Of a stretch of 7,894 nucleotides of DNA, positions 1 through 5,691 are shown in pieces; within the stretch, counting starts at the first letter, position 1; each line of letters opens with the position of its first letter. The DNA lies in the NCBI GenBank assembly GCA_041306005.1, contig JBFYKJ010000016.1, positions 1 through 7,894 on the forward strand, given 5' to 3'. The DNA is from JBFYKJ01 sp041306005 (GTDB taxonomy: Archaea > Altiarchaeota > Altiarchaeia > JAFGQM01). Made by a program: the position numbers and the translations under genes. The notes under the pieces were generated by a model. That model did no database searches, was not told the origin of the DNA, and saw only the letters and a list, made by a program, of their open reading frames with translations.

Positions 1-27
1 TTAATTCTCCCCCCCGCTAATTAACCC

Positions 28-255
28 ATGCCAGACGAGAGGAGGATACTTGAGGAGGGCAAGAAGCTGCTTGAGGAGTTCTCAGACGCCCTAGGGGGCG
101 TGCCGGACACAAAAGAAACGCACTATGTCGTCGACCTGAAGAATGTCACACGGCAGGATGCTCCCGGGAAGTGCGACCCGGCCTTCAGGAAGAAGTTCGA
201 GAAGCTCGCCCCGAAGTGGGACTTCGGTTACGTCAAGGTCGAGAAGAAGAGATAG
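28..255 (+). CDS. gatC: Aspartyl/glutamyl-tRNA amidotransferase subunit C (GatC), short archaeal form
   Basis: This 75-residue protein is the likely small stabilising subunit of the GatCAB amidotransferase, which turns Asp-tRNA(Asn) (and in some lineages Glu-tRNA(Gln)) into the amide form in the cytoplasm. The N-terminal half is a charged helix (residues 4-22). It is followed by a THYVVD strand (31-36), an R-x-D turn (R42, D44) as in the GatC belt region, and a D-x-x-F / AP / V-x-E tail (50-72) resembling archaeal GatC C-termini. The strongest support is position: gatA starts 16 bp downstream on the same strand. ATG 28 is the first possible start, because an in-frame TAA lies at 22-24. TTAATT at 1-6 lies about 25 bp upstream of the ATG, as expected for a leaderless archaeal transcript, but the window edge prevents testing this. 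The family is short and divergent, so the call leans on context. Confidence 0.8.
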   Translation: MPDERRILEEGKKLLEEFSDALGGVPDTKETHYVVDLKNVTRQDAPGKCDPAFRKKFEKLAPKWDFGYVKVEKKR

Positions 256-271
256 AGCGGATTAATCGAAG

Positions 272-1561
272 ATGACCGAGCACCTGATGAAGCTTGCGGA
301 ATCCAAGGACAAGTTCAACGCGTTCATCAGGAGGTATCCCGAACAGGCCCGAACCCAAAGCGATGCGGCTAAAGGCAGTCTCGCCGGCAAGGCGCTTGCA
401 ATCAAGTCGAACATCTGCGTGGACGGGTTCCTGGCTTCATGCGCGTCAAAGACGCTAGAAACCTACATCGCGCCATATGATGCTACCGTTATTTCCCGCA
501 TCAAATCCGAAGGCGGCACCGTAATCGGCATGGCGAACATGGATGAGTTCGCGTGCGGCGGGAGCGGGGAAACTTCGTTTTACGGCCCCACGGACAACCC
601 GGCTGCGCCCGGGAGGATACCCGGCGGATCTTCGTCCGGATCTGCCGCAGCAGTCGCTGCCGGCCTTGCAGACATGGCGCTCGGTTCCGACACGGGCGGC
701 TCCATCAGGAACCCCGCATCACACTGCGGCGTCGTCGGTTTCAAGCCCACTTACGGGTTAGTATCAAGATACGGGCTTTGCGATTTGGCGATGAGTTTAG
801 ACCAGATAGGGCCCATAGCAAGGAGTGTCGCGGATGCGGCGCTGCTTCTGGATGTGATTGCGGGGTACGACCCAAAGGATGCGACCTCCTTAAACGCAAA
901 AACAGATTTCTTAAAGAACCTGGACCCCGGCCTCAAGGGAAAAAAACTCGGCTACCCGAGGGAGTTTGACGAGCTCATAGCCGACAAGGGAATACGCGAC
1001 TTGATGCACAAGTCGCTCGACAGGCTTAAGGGTGCGGGGGCCAAGATAGTTGACGTCCGTCTGCCGTCCCTTGACAAGGCGATACCTACCTACTACCTCA
1101 ATGTCTATGTGGAATTCTTCTCCGCCACCCGCAAGTTTGACGGCAGAAGGTACGGGCACAGGATAGAAGAGGCGTGCGGGGAAGAGGTATTGAGAAGGAT
1201 ACTCCTCGGCAGCTACATCAGCCAGAAGGAGTGGCAGGGGCGGTTTTACAAGAAGGCGCTGCAGGCCAGGTCGGTGATAAGGGCCGAATTACTGAAGGCA
1301 CTCAAGGACGTCGACGCCCTTGTCGGCCCAGTAGTGCCCAAACTGCCGCACAAGCTTAAGGAGAGGATAACCGACCCCCGGGTAATGTACGCGTATGACG
1401 TGTTTACTGTGCCTGCGAACCTTGCCGGCGTGCCTGCGGGCTCGGTCCCTGCCGGCGACGTTGGCGGGGTGCCTACGGGCATGCAGGTCATCGGAAAGCC
1501 CCTTGAGGACCAGAAAGTGCTTGGCGTGATGGCAGGGTTTGAGAAGGCTTTGGGGCGATAG
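272..1561 (+). CDS. gatA: Aspartyl/glutamyl-tRNA amidotransferase subunit A (GatA)
   Basis: This is the glutaminase subunit of GatCAB: it hydrolyses glutamine and passes ammonia to GatB for amidation of mischarged Asp-tRNA(Asn) or Glu-tRNA(Gln). The amidase-signature fold is plain. The Ser-cisSer-Lys triad can be read as K45 (AIKSN), S120 (PGGSSSGS) and S144 (SDTGGSIRNPAS). The spacings of 75 and 24 residues match those of well-studied bacterial GatA. The NMDEFACG segment (89-96) is also typical. At 429 residues it is somewhat shorter than bacterial GatA (about 480) but lacks no catalytic element. It is the second gene of a gatC-gatA pair. No GatB follows: the next gene is convergent, with its stop 6 bp away, so gatB must lie elsewhere. 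No strong Shine-Dalgarno motif precedes ATG 272. Confidence 0.96.
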   Translation: MTEHLMKLAESKDKFNAFIRRYPEQARTQSDAAKGSLAGKALAIKSNICVDGFLASCASKTLETYIAPYDATVISRIKSEGGTVIGMANMDEFACGGSGETSFYGPTDNPAAPGRIPGGSSSGSAAAVAAGLADMALGSDTGGSIRNPASHCGVVGFKPTYGLVSRYGLCDLAMSLDQIGPIARSVADAALLLDVIAGYDPKDATSLNAKTDFLKNLDPGLKGKKLGYPREFDELIADKGIRDLMHKSLDRLKGAGAKIVDVRLPSLDKAIPTYYLNVYVEFFSATRKFDGRRYGHRIEEACGEEVLRRILLGSYISQKEWQGRFYKKALQARSVIRAELLKALKDVDALVGPVVPKLPHKLKERITDPRVMYAYDVFTVPANLAGVPAGSVPAGDVGGVPTGMQVIGKPLEDQKVLGVMAGFEKALGR

Positions 1562-1567
1562 GGCCTA

Positions 1568-2059
1568 TCACCGCTTCGGCCGCATTCGCAGGCCTGCCAG
1601 GCGCGTTCTTCGCAACCGGCTAGGGACGAGACGCATCTCCACGTCGCCGCTCTTGCTTATTTCTACCGACAGCTTCTGCCCATTGCGGGCAACGACTTCA
1701 TAGTCCCCGGCAAGCGCGTCGCTTTTGGCGATTGTGCCAAGAAGCCTTTTACGCTCGGCCATCCGCCCATTTGGATTCTCCAGCGCCTCGTGCAGCGGGT
1801 ACACCCGATGCGCTAATTTGGCCGCGACACTGCCGGCAACGCCGATTAGCAGCAGGTTTATGTCAAGCCTGCCTATGTCCTTAGCTGCCGCCCGCTCACG
1901 CAGCCCCGTATGGACCAGGCGCATCTGCAATGAGGATAGTATGCCCTCAGCAAGGAGCGACACGCCATGCGGGCTGCGGGCAGCATCGGTGTTGTTCTTT
2001 ATTATCCGCCTGCGCAGGCGCGCCCTGGTATAGAGCGTGTTTGGCGATCGGTTCATCAT
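1568..2059 (-). CDS. Unrecognised basic protein, last gene of the nadM unit
   Basis: I do not recognise this protein. From ATG 2059 it has 163 residues. It has an Arg-rich N-terminus (residues 11-20), a mostly helical middle with one hydrophobic stretch (about 67-83, too weak for a confident membrane segment), a GDYEVVARNGQKLSVEI segment that looks like beta strands, and a very basic C-terminus (148-163). The frame stays open upstream to a GTG at 2107, which would overlap the preceding gene by 23 bp. I prefer ATG 2059 (or the adjacent ATG 2056) because the first is preceded by CAAGG at suitable spacing and avoids the overlap. It follows the 2085-2510 gene by 25 bp and converges on gatA with a 6-bp gap. 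Its C-terminal motif G-D-V-E-M-R-x-x-P resembles that of the gene just upstream, hinting at an old tandem duplication. Function unknown; basic charge would allow nucleic-acid binding, but that is a guess. Confidence 0.6.
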   Translation of the reverse strand: MMNRSPNTLYTRARLRRRIIKNNTDAARSPHGVSLLAEGILSSLQMRLVHTGLRERAAAKDIGRLDINLLLIGVAGSVAAKLAHRVYPLHEALENPNGRMAERKRLLGTIAKSDALAGDYEVVARNGQKLSVEISKSGDVEMRLVPSRLRRTRLAGLRMRPKR

Positions 2060-2084
2060 TTTGCCTTGCGATGGGCCATTGGCC

Positions 2085-2510
2085 TTATACCCGAGTAATC
2101 CTGGCACCGGTCTTAAGCTTAGGCGGTTTGGGTATCAAAGAGGTCGTTACCCCCTCCGGCCCCATGCGCACCTCTATGTGGCCCTTACGGACCGGGATCT
2201 TGCAAGTGCGCTCCCCGACATTCGCTTCCCCGGCACGCTGCAGGGCCACTCCGCGCTTAAACTCGTGCTCGACTACGGCGAGCGTTGTTGGGTTGACTTC
2301 CTGCAATAAGACGTCGCCTTGCGTGTAATGCCGGTAAATCCGCTGGTGGAGTTCTTGCAGGCCCGGCCATTTGGCAAACCCGTCATAAAACTCCCTTTGT
2401 GTAGCGTGGGGCGCCTTGTCCCTCCGGCCTTCAAGATCATAGACTATCCGCTTATAGAACGCCCTTCGCCTGCCCGTCAAGAGCTCGTTCCACCATTCGG
2501 TCAATCCCAT
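2085..2510 (-). CDS. Unrecognised protein, middle gene of the nadM unit
   Basis: I do not recognise this 141-residue protein. Residues 1-62 are rich in Trp, Tyr, Arg and charged residues (WW at 6-7, RRR at 14-16, GRR at 28-30, HQRIYRHY at 55-62) and look helical. Residues 99-127 look like a small beta region (GERTCKIPV, KGHIEVRMGPEG), and the tail is basic and proline-rich (PKPPKLK, 128-133). There is no signal peptide or membrane segment. The frame is open back to a TTG at 2528, in the same frame as nadM and 3 bp after the nadM stop. I chose ATG 2510, which gives a 21-bp gap, but the TTG start (147 residues) is possible. Codon use is ordinary for the window, which supports real coding. Placement directly behind nadM suggests co-transcription, not necessarily a role in NAD synthesis. 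Confidence 0.6.
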   Translation of the reverse strand: MGLTEWWNELLTGRRRAFYKRIVYDLEGRRDKAPHATQREFYDGFAKWPGLQELHQRIYRHYTQGDVLLQEVNPTTLAVVEHEFKRGVALQRAGEANVGERTCKIPVRKGHIEVRMGPEGVTTSLIPKPPKLKTGARITRV

Positions 2511-2531
2511 CTTAGTGCATTTGGCCAAGAC

Positions 2532-3047
2532 TCAGTCGTTACCTATTACGCTCTTGAGCCTCTCCACGCCGCCTATCTTTTTGATTACCCTCACGACGCC
2601 TTTTGGGACCAGGCTTTCCCAGTCAGCGCCCCCTATCATCTTGTCCCGTATCTTAGTCCCGCTGTACTTGTGGCGGTCAAAGAGCGGCTGCTCCTTGACC
2701 TTCATCCCGGCCTCGTCAAAGAGCCTCTTTGAGAGCGGGTTTCGCGTATACGCGACATCAAAAGGCGGGCAGAACGCCTTGACATGGCTGACCCAGAGGG
2801 CGTTGTTGTTGATGTCGGGTATCGGTATGATCGTGTACCTTCGCATTGGGATTTTATCCCCCGCAAGAGCTCCCTCAATCATGCTAAGCCTCTCGCCGCC
2901 GGTGAACGGGTTCTCCTTCGAATGGCTGTACTGCGCGCTGCCTATCCCGATTATCAAAAAGTCGCACTCGTCCAGTATCTTCTTCACCACCTCAAGATGC
3001 CCTTTGTGGAAGGGTTGGTAGCGGCCTATGAGCAAAGCGGTCGTCAT
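2532..3047 (-). CDS. nadM: Archaeal nicotinamide-nucleotide adenylyltransferase (NadM)
   Basis: This enzyme joins NMN (or nicotinate mononucleotide) with ATP to give NAD(+) or its deamido form plus pyrophosphate, the last common step of NAD synthesis. The nucleotidyltransferase fold is clear: GRYQPFHKGH at 8-17 contains the H-x-G-H ATP-binding signature (H14-H17), GSAQYSHSKENPFTGGER at 36-53 is the archaeal NMNAT block, and SGTKIR at 129-134 is the second ATP-phosphate motif. At 171 residues it is full length for the archaeal family. ATG 3047 is the obvious start, since the first strand follows immediately. It heads a minus-strand unit with two unknown genes. It is divergent from the phosphopantoate ligase gene across 74 bp containing a symmetric TATA element, which would give nadM a leader of roughly 20 nt. 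Confidence 0.96.
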   Translation of the reverse strand: MTTALLIGRYQPFHKGHLEVVKKILDECDFLIIGIGSAQYSHSKENPFTGGERLSMIEGALAGDKIPMRRYTIIPIPDINNNALWVSHVKAFCPPFDVAYTRNPLSKRLFDEAGMKVKEQPLFDRHKYSGTKIRDKMIGGADWESLVPKGVVRVIKKIGGVERLKSVIGND

Positions 3048-3090
3048 TTTGTTTTTCGGCGCATTCGTCGGGCCTCTGCGGATACTTAGC

Positions 3091-3103
3091 AGTTTTTTAA
3101 ACT
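3091..3103. promoter_or_regulatory. Near-symmetric TATA element shared by divergent nadM and phosphopantoate ligase genes
   Basis: AGTTTTTTAAACT is almost the same on both strands (AGTTTAAAAAACT in reverse) and is the most AT-rich stretch in the 74-bp divergent gap. On the plus strand its core lies about 25 bp before GTG 3122, the usual TATA-to-start-site distance, so that transcript would be leaderless. On the minus strand the spacing leaves a leader of about 20 nt before ATG 3047. Whether TBP uses it in both directions is inference. Confidence 0.55.
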
Positions 3104-3121
3104 AAAACATCAAAAACGCGC

Positions 3122-3844
3122 GTGGACATCCCAAAATCGCACCCCCGCTACGATTCCCTCATGCAAAGGCACCGGATAGAAGAGGGCGTGAAGGAGGGGT
3201 ATGTCACCCCGACGGGGATGATAGCCCAGGGGCGCGGGGAGGCGTTTGACTACTTGATAGGGGAAAGGACCATCAAACCGGCCGAGCTCGCCGAGGCGGC
3301 GGCCGTCGCGAGGCTTAAAACCGCAAAAAGCCCGGTCATCTCGGTGAACGGCAATGTCGCCGCGCTCTGCCCGAAAGACGTTGTCAGGCTCGCGGATGCG
3401 CTTCACGCCAAGATAGAGATAAACCTGTTTTACTGGACGAATGAAAGGGAGGCGAAAATCGCCGAGATCCTCACCCGGGCGGGGGCTAAGAGGGTATACG
3501 GCACGGGGGGGAAAGTCAAGGTCCCCGGGCTCGACTCTGCTCGCGGCATGGTGGACCCTGAGGGGATAAACACTGCGGACGTCGTCCTTGTCATGCTGGA
3601 GGACGGCGACCGGACTGAAGCCCTCAAGAGGATGGGCAAGTTTGTTATCGCGATAGACTTAAACCCTCTGTCGCGCACCGCCCAGATGGCGGATATCACC
3701 ATAGTCGACAACGTCGTGCGGGCGCTGCCCAATATGGCGAATCTCGCGAAGGTGAGGGGTGCGGCATCGGGCTTTGACAATGCTAAGAACCTAAAGGAGT
3801 CAATAAAGCTAATAAGGGGCATGGATACAATGGGCCCAAAATGA
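3122..3844 (+). CDS. 4-phosphopantoate--beta-alanine ligase (archaeal phosphopantothenate synthetase)
   Basis: This enzyme catalyses the ATP-dependent ligation of 4-phosphopantoate and beta-alanine to 4'-phosphopantothenate. It is the archaeal replacement for bacterial pantothenate synthetase and pantothenate kinase in CoA synthesis, working after pantoate kinase (not in this window). The family blocks appear in order: IPKSHPRY (3-10), GRGEAFDYLIGERT (37-50), SVNGNVAAL (74-82), LEDGDRTEAL (159-168), IDLNPLSRTAQ (178-188) and IVDNVVRALPNM (194-205). At 240 residues it is close to the usual length. The start is GTG 3122, because the conserved IPKSHPRY begins at codon 3 and the TATA element sits about 25 bp upstream, consistent with a leaderless mRNA. 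It stands alone on its strand, divergent from nadM and convergent with aroD, with 13 bp between their stops. Confidence 0.95.
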   Translation: MDIPKSHPRYDSLMQRHRIEEGVKEGYVTPTGMIAQGRGEAFDYLIGERTIKPAELAEAAAVARLKTAKSPVISVNGNVAALCPKDVVRLADALHAKIEINLFYWTNEREAKIAEILTRAGAKRVYGTGGKVKVPGLDSARGMVDPEGINTADVVLVMLEDGDRTEALKRMGKFVIAIDLNPLSRTAQMADITIVDNVVRALPNMANLAKVRGAASGFDNAKNLKESIKLIRGMDTMGPK

Positions 3845-3857
3845 TCCCGGGGCGCGA

Positions 3858-4589
3858 CTATTTGACCCGCAGTATCTCCATGACCGTCTTTAGCTCTTCT
3901 ATAGTCAGCTGCCCCTCGGCAGACTCCTTGCCCTTTTCGAGCGACGCGTAAGTCAGGAACGCGCCCAACTGGGGCCCGAGGACACGGGTTATCGTGCCGA
4001 GCTTGCCCATTGCTATCCCTATTATGCTCTTGTTCTGCGCCTTGAAGTGCTCGATTACCGACAAGACATTGCAGACGTCTTCACTGGTTTGTGCGGCGAC
4101 GGCTATCTTCGCGATATTAGCGCCCGCGGCAAATGCGTTATTGCATATGTCTATCATGTCCCTCTTCGCCAGCTGCTTCTTGAACTCGTGGTGGGAGATT
4201 ATCAGCTGCGCATTGTTCTGCCTGCATGCCTTGGCTATCTCGTACCTCCAGCCTATGTCCGTCGAGTCCTCGATGTCCACGTATTCCGCGCCGAAGCTGA
4301 GGCAGGTAAGCAGGTGGTTGATCCGGGTCTTTTCGTCGCCCTTCCAGAATCCCCCGGCCTTTTCAGTCCGGATGGTCGCTATCTTTGGGATGTCGACCGC
4401 CTCGATAAGCACGCCAAGCTTCCCGTCGTCCAGGGTACCCAGGTAGTCAAGGCGCAGCTCGACAAGGTCGGCGCCGAGGGATTTCGCTTTTTTCGTCGCC
4501 TCGGTGGCGGCTTCGACATTCGCGTCGACTATCGGGACGCATATTAGGCTTTTCCTGCCCTCGTGGGCGGCGCCCTCATGGGTCATCAT
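3858..4589 (-). CDS. aroD: Type I 3-dehydroquinate dehydratase
   Basis: This enzyme converts 3-dehydroquinate to 3-dehydroshikimate, using a Schiff-base lysine (class I mechanism). Visible motifs are the substrate-contacting ELRLD (44-48), SHHEF (132-136) with the probable catalytic H134, KIAV with the Schiff-base K161, the MGKLGTITR loop (194-202) with substrate-binding R202, and GQL with Q227. Length is normal for an archaeal enzyme (243 residues). The first 12 residues (Met-Met then a Gly/Ala/His/Glu-rich stretch) precede the first beta strand and have no counterpart I recognise. The first ATG overlaps the aroB' stop as ATGA, a strong sign of translational coupling. GAGGA lies only 2-3 nt before ATG 4589 and is better placed for the second ATG at 4586. 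It is the last gene of the aromatic cluster; aroE and later steps are not in the window. Confidence 0.95.
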   Translation of the reverse strand: MMTHEGAAHEGRKSLICVPIVDANVEAATEATKKAKSLGADLVELRLDYLGTLDDGKLGVLIEAVDIPKIATIRTEKAGGFWKGDEKTRINHLLTCLSFGAEYVDIEDSTDIGWRYEIAKACRQNNAQLIISHHEFKKQLAKRDMIDICNNAFAAGANIAKIAVAAQTSEDVCNVLSVIEHFKAQNKSIIGIAMGKLGTITRVLGPQLGAFLTYASLEKGKESAEGQLTIEELKTVMEILRVK

Positions 4590-5590
4590 TTTTCCTCGAT
4601 GGTCTCTTTGACCGCCATGCCGAAGTGGCGCCCGCCCTCTTCCACGTAGGCGAGGACCTCGTCGCCCTCCTTCAGCTCGGCGACAGAGATGGCCTTTCCG
4701 CCCTTGCCGGTCAGCCGGATTGTCTCAGCGTTCTGCAGGAGCGTCTTTATCGTGCGATTGCCAGCCATGGCCTCCACTAGCATCAGCGGCCTCTTTTCTA
4801 TCTTCATCCTCCCTATGACAAGGCTCCTTGTCTCGCCCTTGTGGTTGACCGCGAGGACATCGTCCCCGCCCTCAAGCTCGCTCAAGTAAGTCGTCTTCCC
4901 GTTGGGGAGGAGCGTGTAGGCGTGGACCGGCCCGGCGTTGACGCGGAACGGCCGCGCGGCGACGTATGGGGACTCTATCGTCTCCGCATGGACTAAGAAG
5001 AGTCCCGAACTTGATGAGCCCACAAGCATCCCCTCGCCCTTCTCAAACAGCGAGCATGTGTCCACACAGACGCGGTCGCCCATCCCTACGGGCTTTATCT
5101 TGGTTATCTTCACGAGCATCAGCTCCAGCTTCGAGCTCGACATCTTCTCGATGAGCTCCTTGACCTTCCTGACGTCGCCTGCGGCGCCGTCGAAGAGGAC
5201 TCCGTCGACACCGGTCTCAAGGGTCTCCAAAGCCACTTTAGCCTCACCCACCGTCTTCGCCCTAGCGATCAGCGTCCCGCTCTTCCTCTGCTTGGCGGCT
5301 ATGAGGTTCTCGAGGGGAATGACCCTCCAATCAGTAGTAGACACCGCAACAATGCCCGAGCCCGCTTCCTTCGCCGCCCTGAGCTCATCCTCCTTATTCC
5401 GTATCTCGATGAACTTGGCCTTTATGTCCTCCCCGACCACGGCGATTTTCCCCAGTTCCTTGACCTTCTTTGATTCCCCGGGGTTCGCAACGAGGGCATC
5501 GGCACCCGCCTCTAGCGCTGCCGTGACCTTAGACTTCCTCTTCTCCCAGGCGTCGCTCCCGGACGCGTCGACCCATAGCAGTTTGGCCAT
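4586..5590 (-). CDS. aroB': 3-Dehydroquinate synthase II (archaeal type)
   Basis: This enzyme carries out the NAD-dependent oxidative deamination and cyclisation of 2-amino-3,7-dideoxy-D-threo-hept-6-ulosonate (ADH) to 3-dehydroquinate. It is unrelated to bacterial AroB. From ATG 5590 it has 334 residues, within the family range. Conserved blocks are the WVDASGSDAWEKRK start (6-19), VDGVLFDG (128-135), CSLFEKGEGMLVGSSSSGLF (179-198), ARPFRVNAGPVHAY (212-225), RMKIEKRPLMLVE (261-273), LQNAETIRL (285-293) and RHFGM (321-325). The frame is open to a TTG at 5605, but ATG 5590 agrees with the conserved N-terminus. It follows aroA' after about 100 bp that includes its own TATA-like box, and it overlaps aroD by ATGA, so aroB'-aroD form one message and aroA' may have a separate one. 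Confidence 0.96.
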   Translation of the reverse strand: MAKLLWVDASGSDAWEKRKSKVTAALEAGADALVANPGESKKVKELGKIAVVGEDIKAKFIEIRNKEDELRAAKEAGSGIVAVSTTDWRVIPLENLIAAKQRKSGTLIARAKTVGEAKVALETLETGVDGVLFDGAAGDVRKVKELIEKMSSSKLELMLVKITKIKPVGMGDRVCVDTCSLFEKGEGMLVGSSSSGLFLVHAETIESPYVAARPFRVNAGPVHAYTLLPNGKTTYLSELEGGDDVLAVNHKGETRSLVIGRMKIEKRPLMLVEAMAGNRTIKTLLQNAETIRLTGKGGKAISVAELKEGDEVLAYVEEGGRHFGMAVKETIEEK

Positions 5591-5620
5591 TAGGGTGTAG
5601 AACAAATTTATTTCGAGGGG

Positions 5621-5629
5621 TTTAATAAA
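5621..5629 (-). promoter_or_regulatory. TATA-like box for aroB'
   Basis: On the minus strand this reads TTTATTAAA inside a longer AT stretch, ending 30 nt before ATG 5590. A start site at the usual archaeal distance would give a leader of about 5-10 nt. The same nine bases occur upstream of aroA' (6545-6553). No transcription data are available to me. Confidence 0.5.
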
Positions 5630-5631
5630 AA

Positions 5632-5655
5632 CCCGGCGCCGGGCAAAAACCCGGC
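5632..5655 (-). other. GC-rich hairpin and palindrome in the aroA'-aroB' gap
   Basis: On the minus strand GCCGGG, TTTTTG and CCCGGC form a perfect 6-bp stem with a 6-nt loop. The block is followed at once by a third copy, GCCGGG, and then TTTTT. The two adjacent modules also make a 12-bp perfect palindrome (5632-5643). AAAAACCCGGC occurs twice on the plus strand (5627-5637 and 5645-5655). It could be a terminator-like structure after aroA', or a DNA operator just upstream of the aroB' TATA box. The structure is seen directly; the role is inferred. Confidence 0.55.
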
Positions 5656-5662
5656 TCCGATT

Positions 5663-5668
5663 AAAAAA
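5663..5668 (-). terminator. Possible U-tract terminator after aroA'
   Basis: On the minus strand six T residues lie about 24 nt past the aroA' stop. Archaeal RNA polymerase often terminates at such tracts without a hairpin. Two further T5 runs follow at about 5649-5645 and 5631-5627, each just after a GCCGGG module, which strengthens the case for staged termination. The same AGTTTTTTAA string occurs in the nadM divergent promoter, so a promoter role is an alternative. Confidence 0.4.
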
Positions 5669-5691
5669 CTAAGCTCGGGGCTGCCGCACAC

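Noticed and set aside
1725..2732. Overlapping plus-strand open frames of about 90-137 codons opposite the unknown genes and nadM.
   Set aside because: They are antisense to nadM, which is certain, and to two genes in good operon register. Their compositions are shadow-like (Pro, Arg, Cys, Ser-rich) with no recognisable motif.
4586..5605. A TTG start at 5605 for DHQ synthase II.
   Set aside because: ATG 5590 matches the conserved start of the family, and the five extra residues lie in the AT-rich promoter region.
5632..5655. The GC repeat as a CRISPR remnant or mobile-element end.
   Set aside because: Units are only 6-11 bp with no regular spacers, no target-site duplication and no transposase nearby. 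A local regulatory or terminator structure explains it better.
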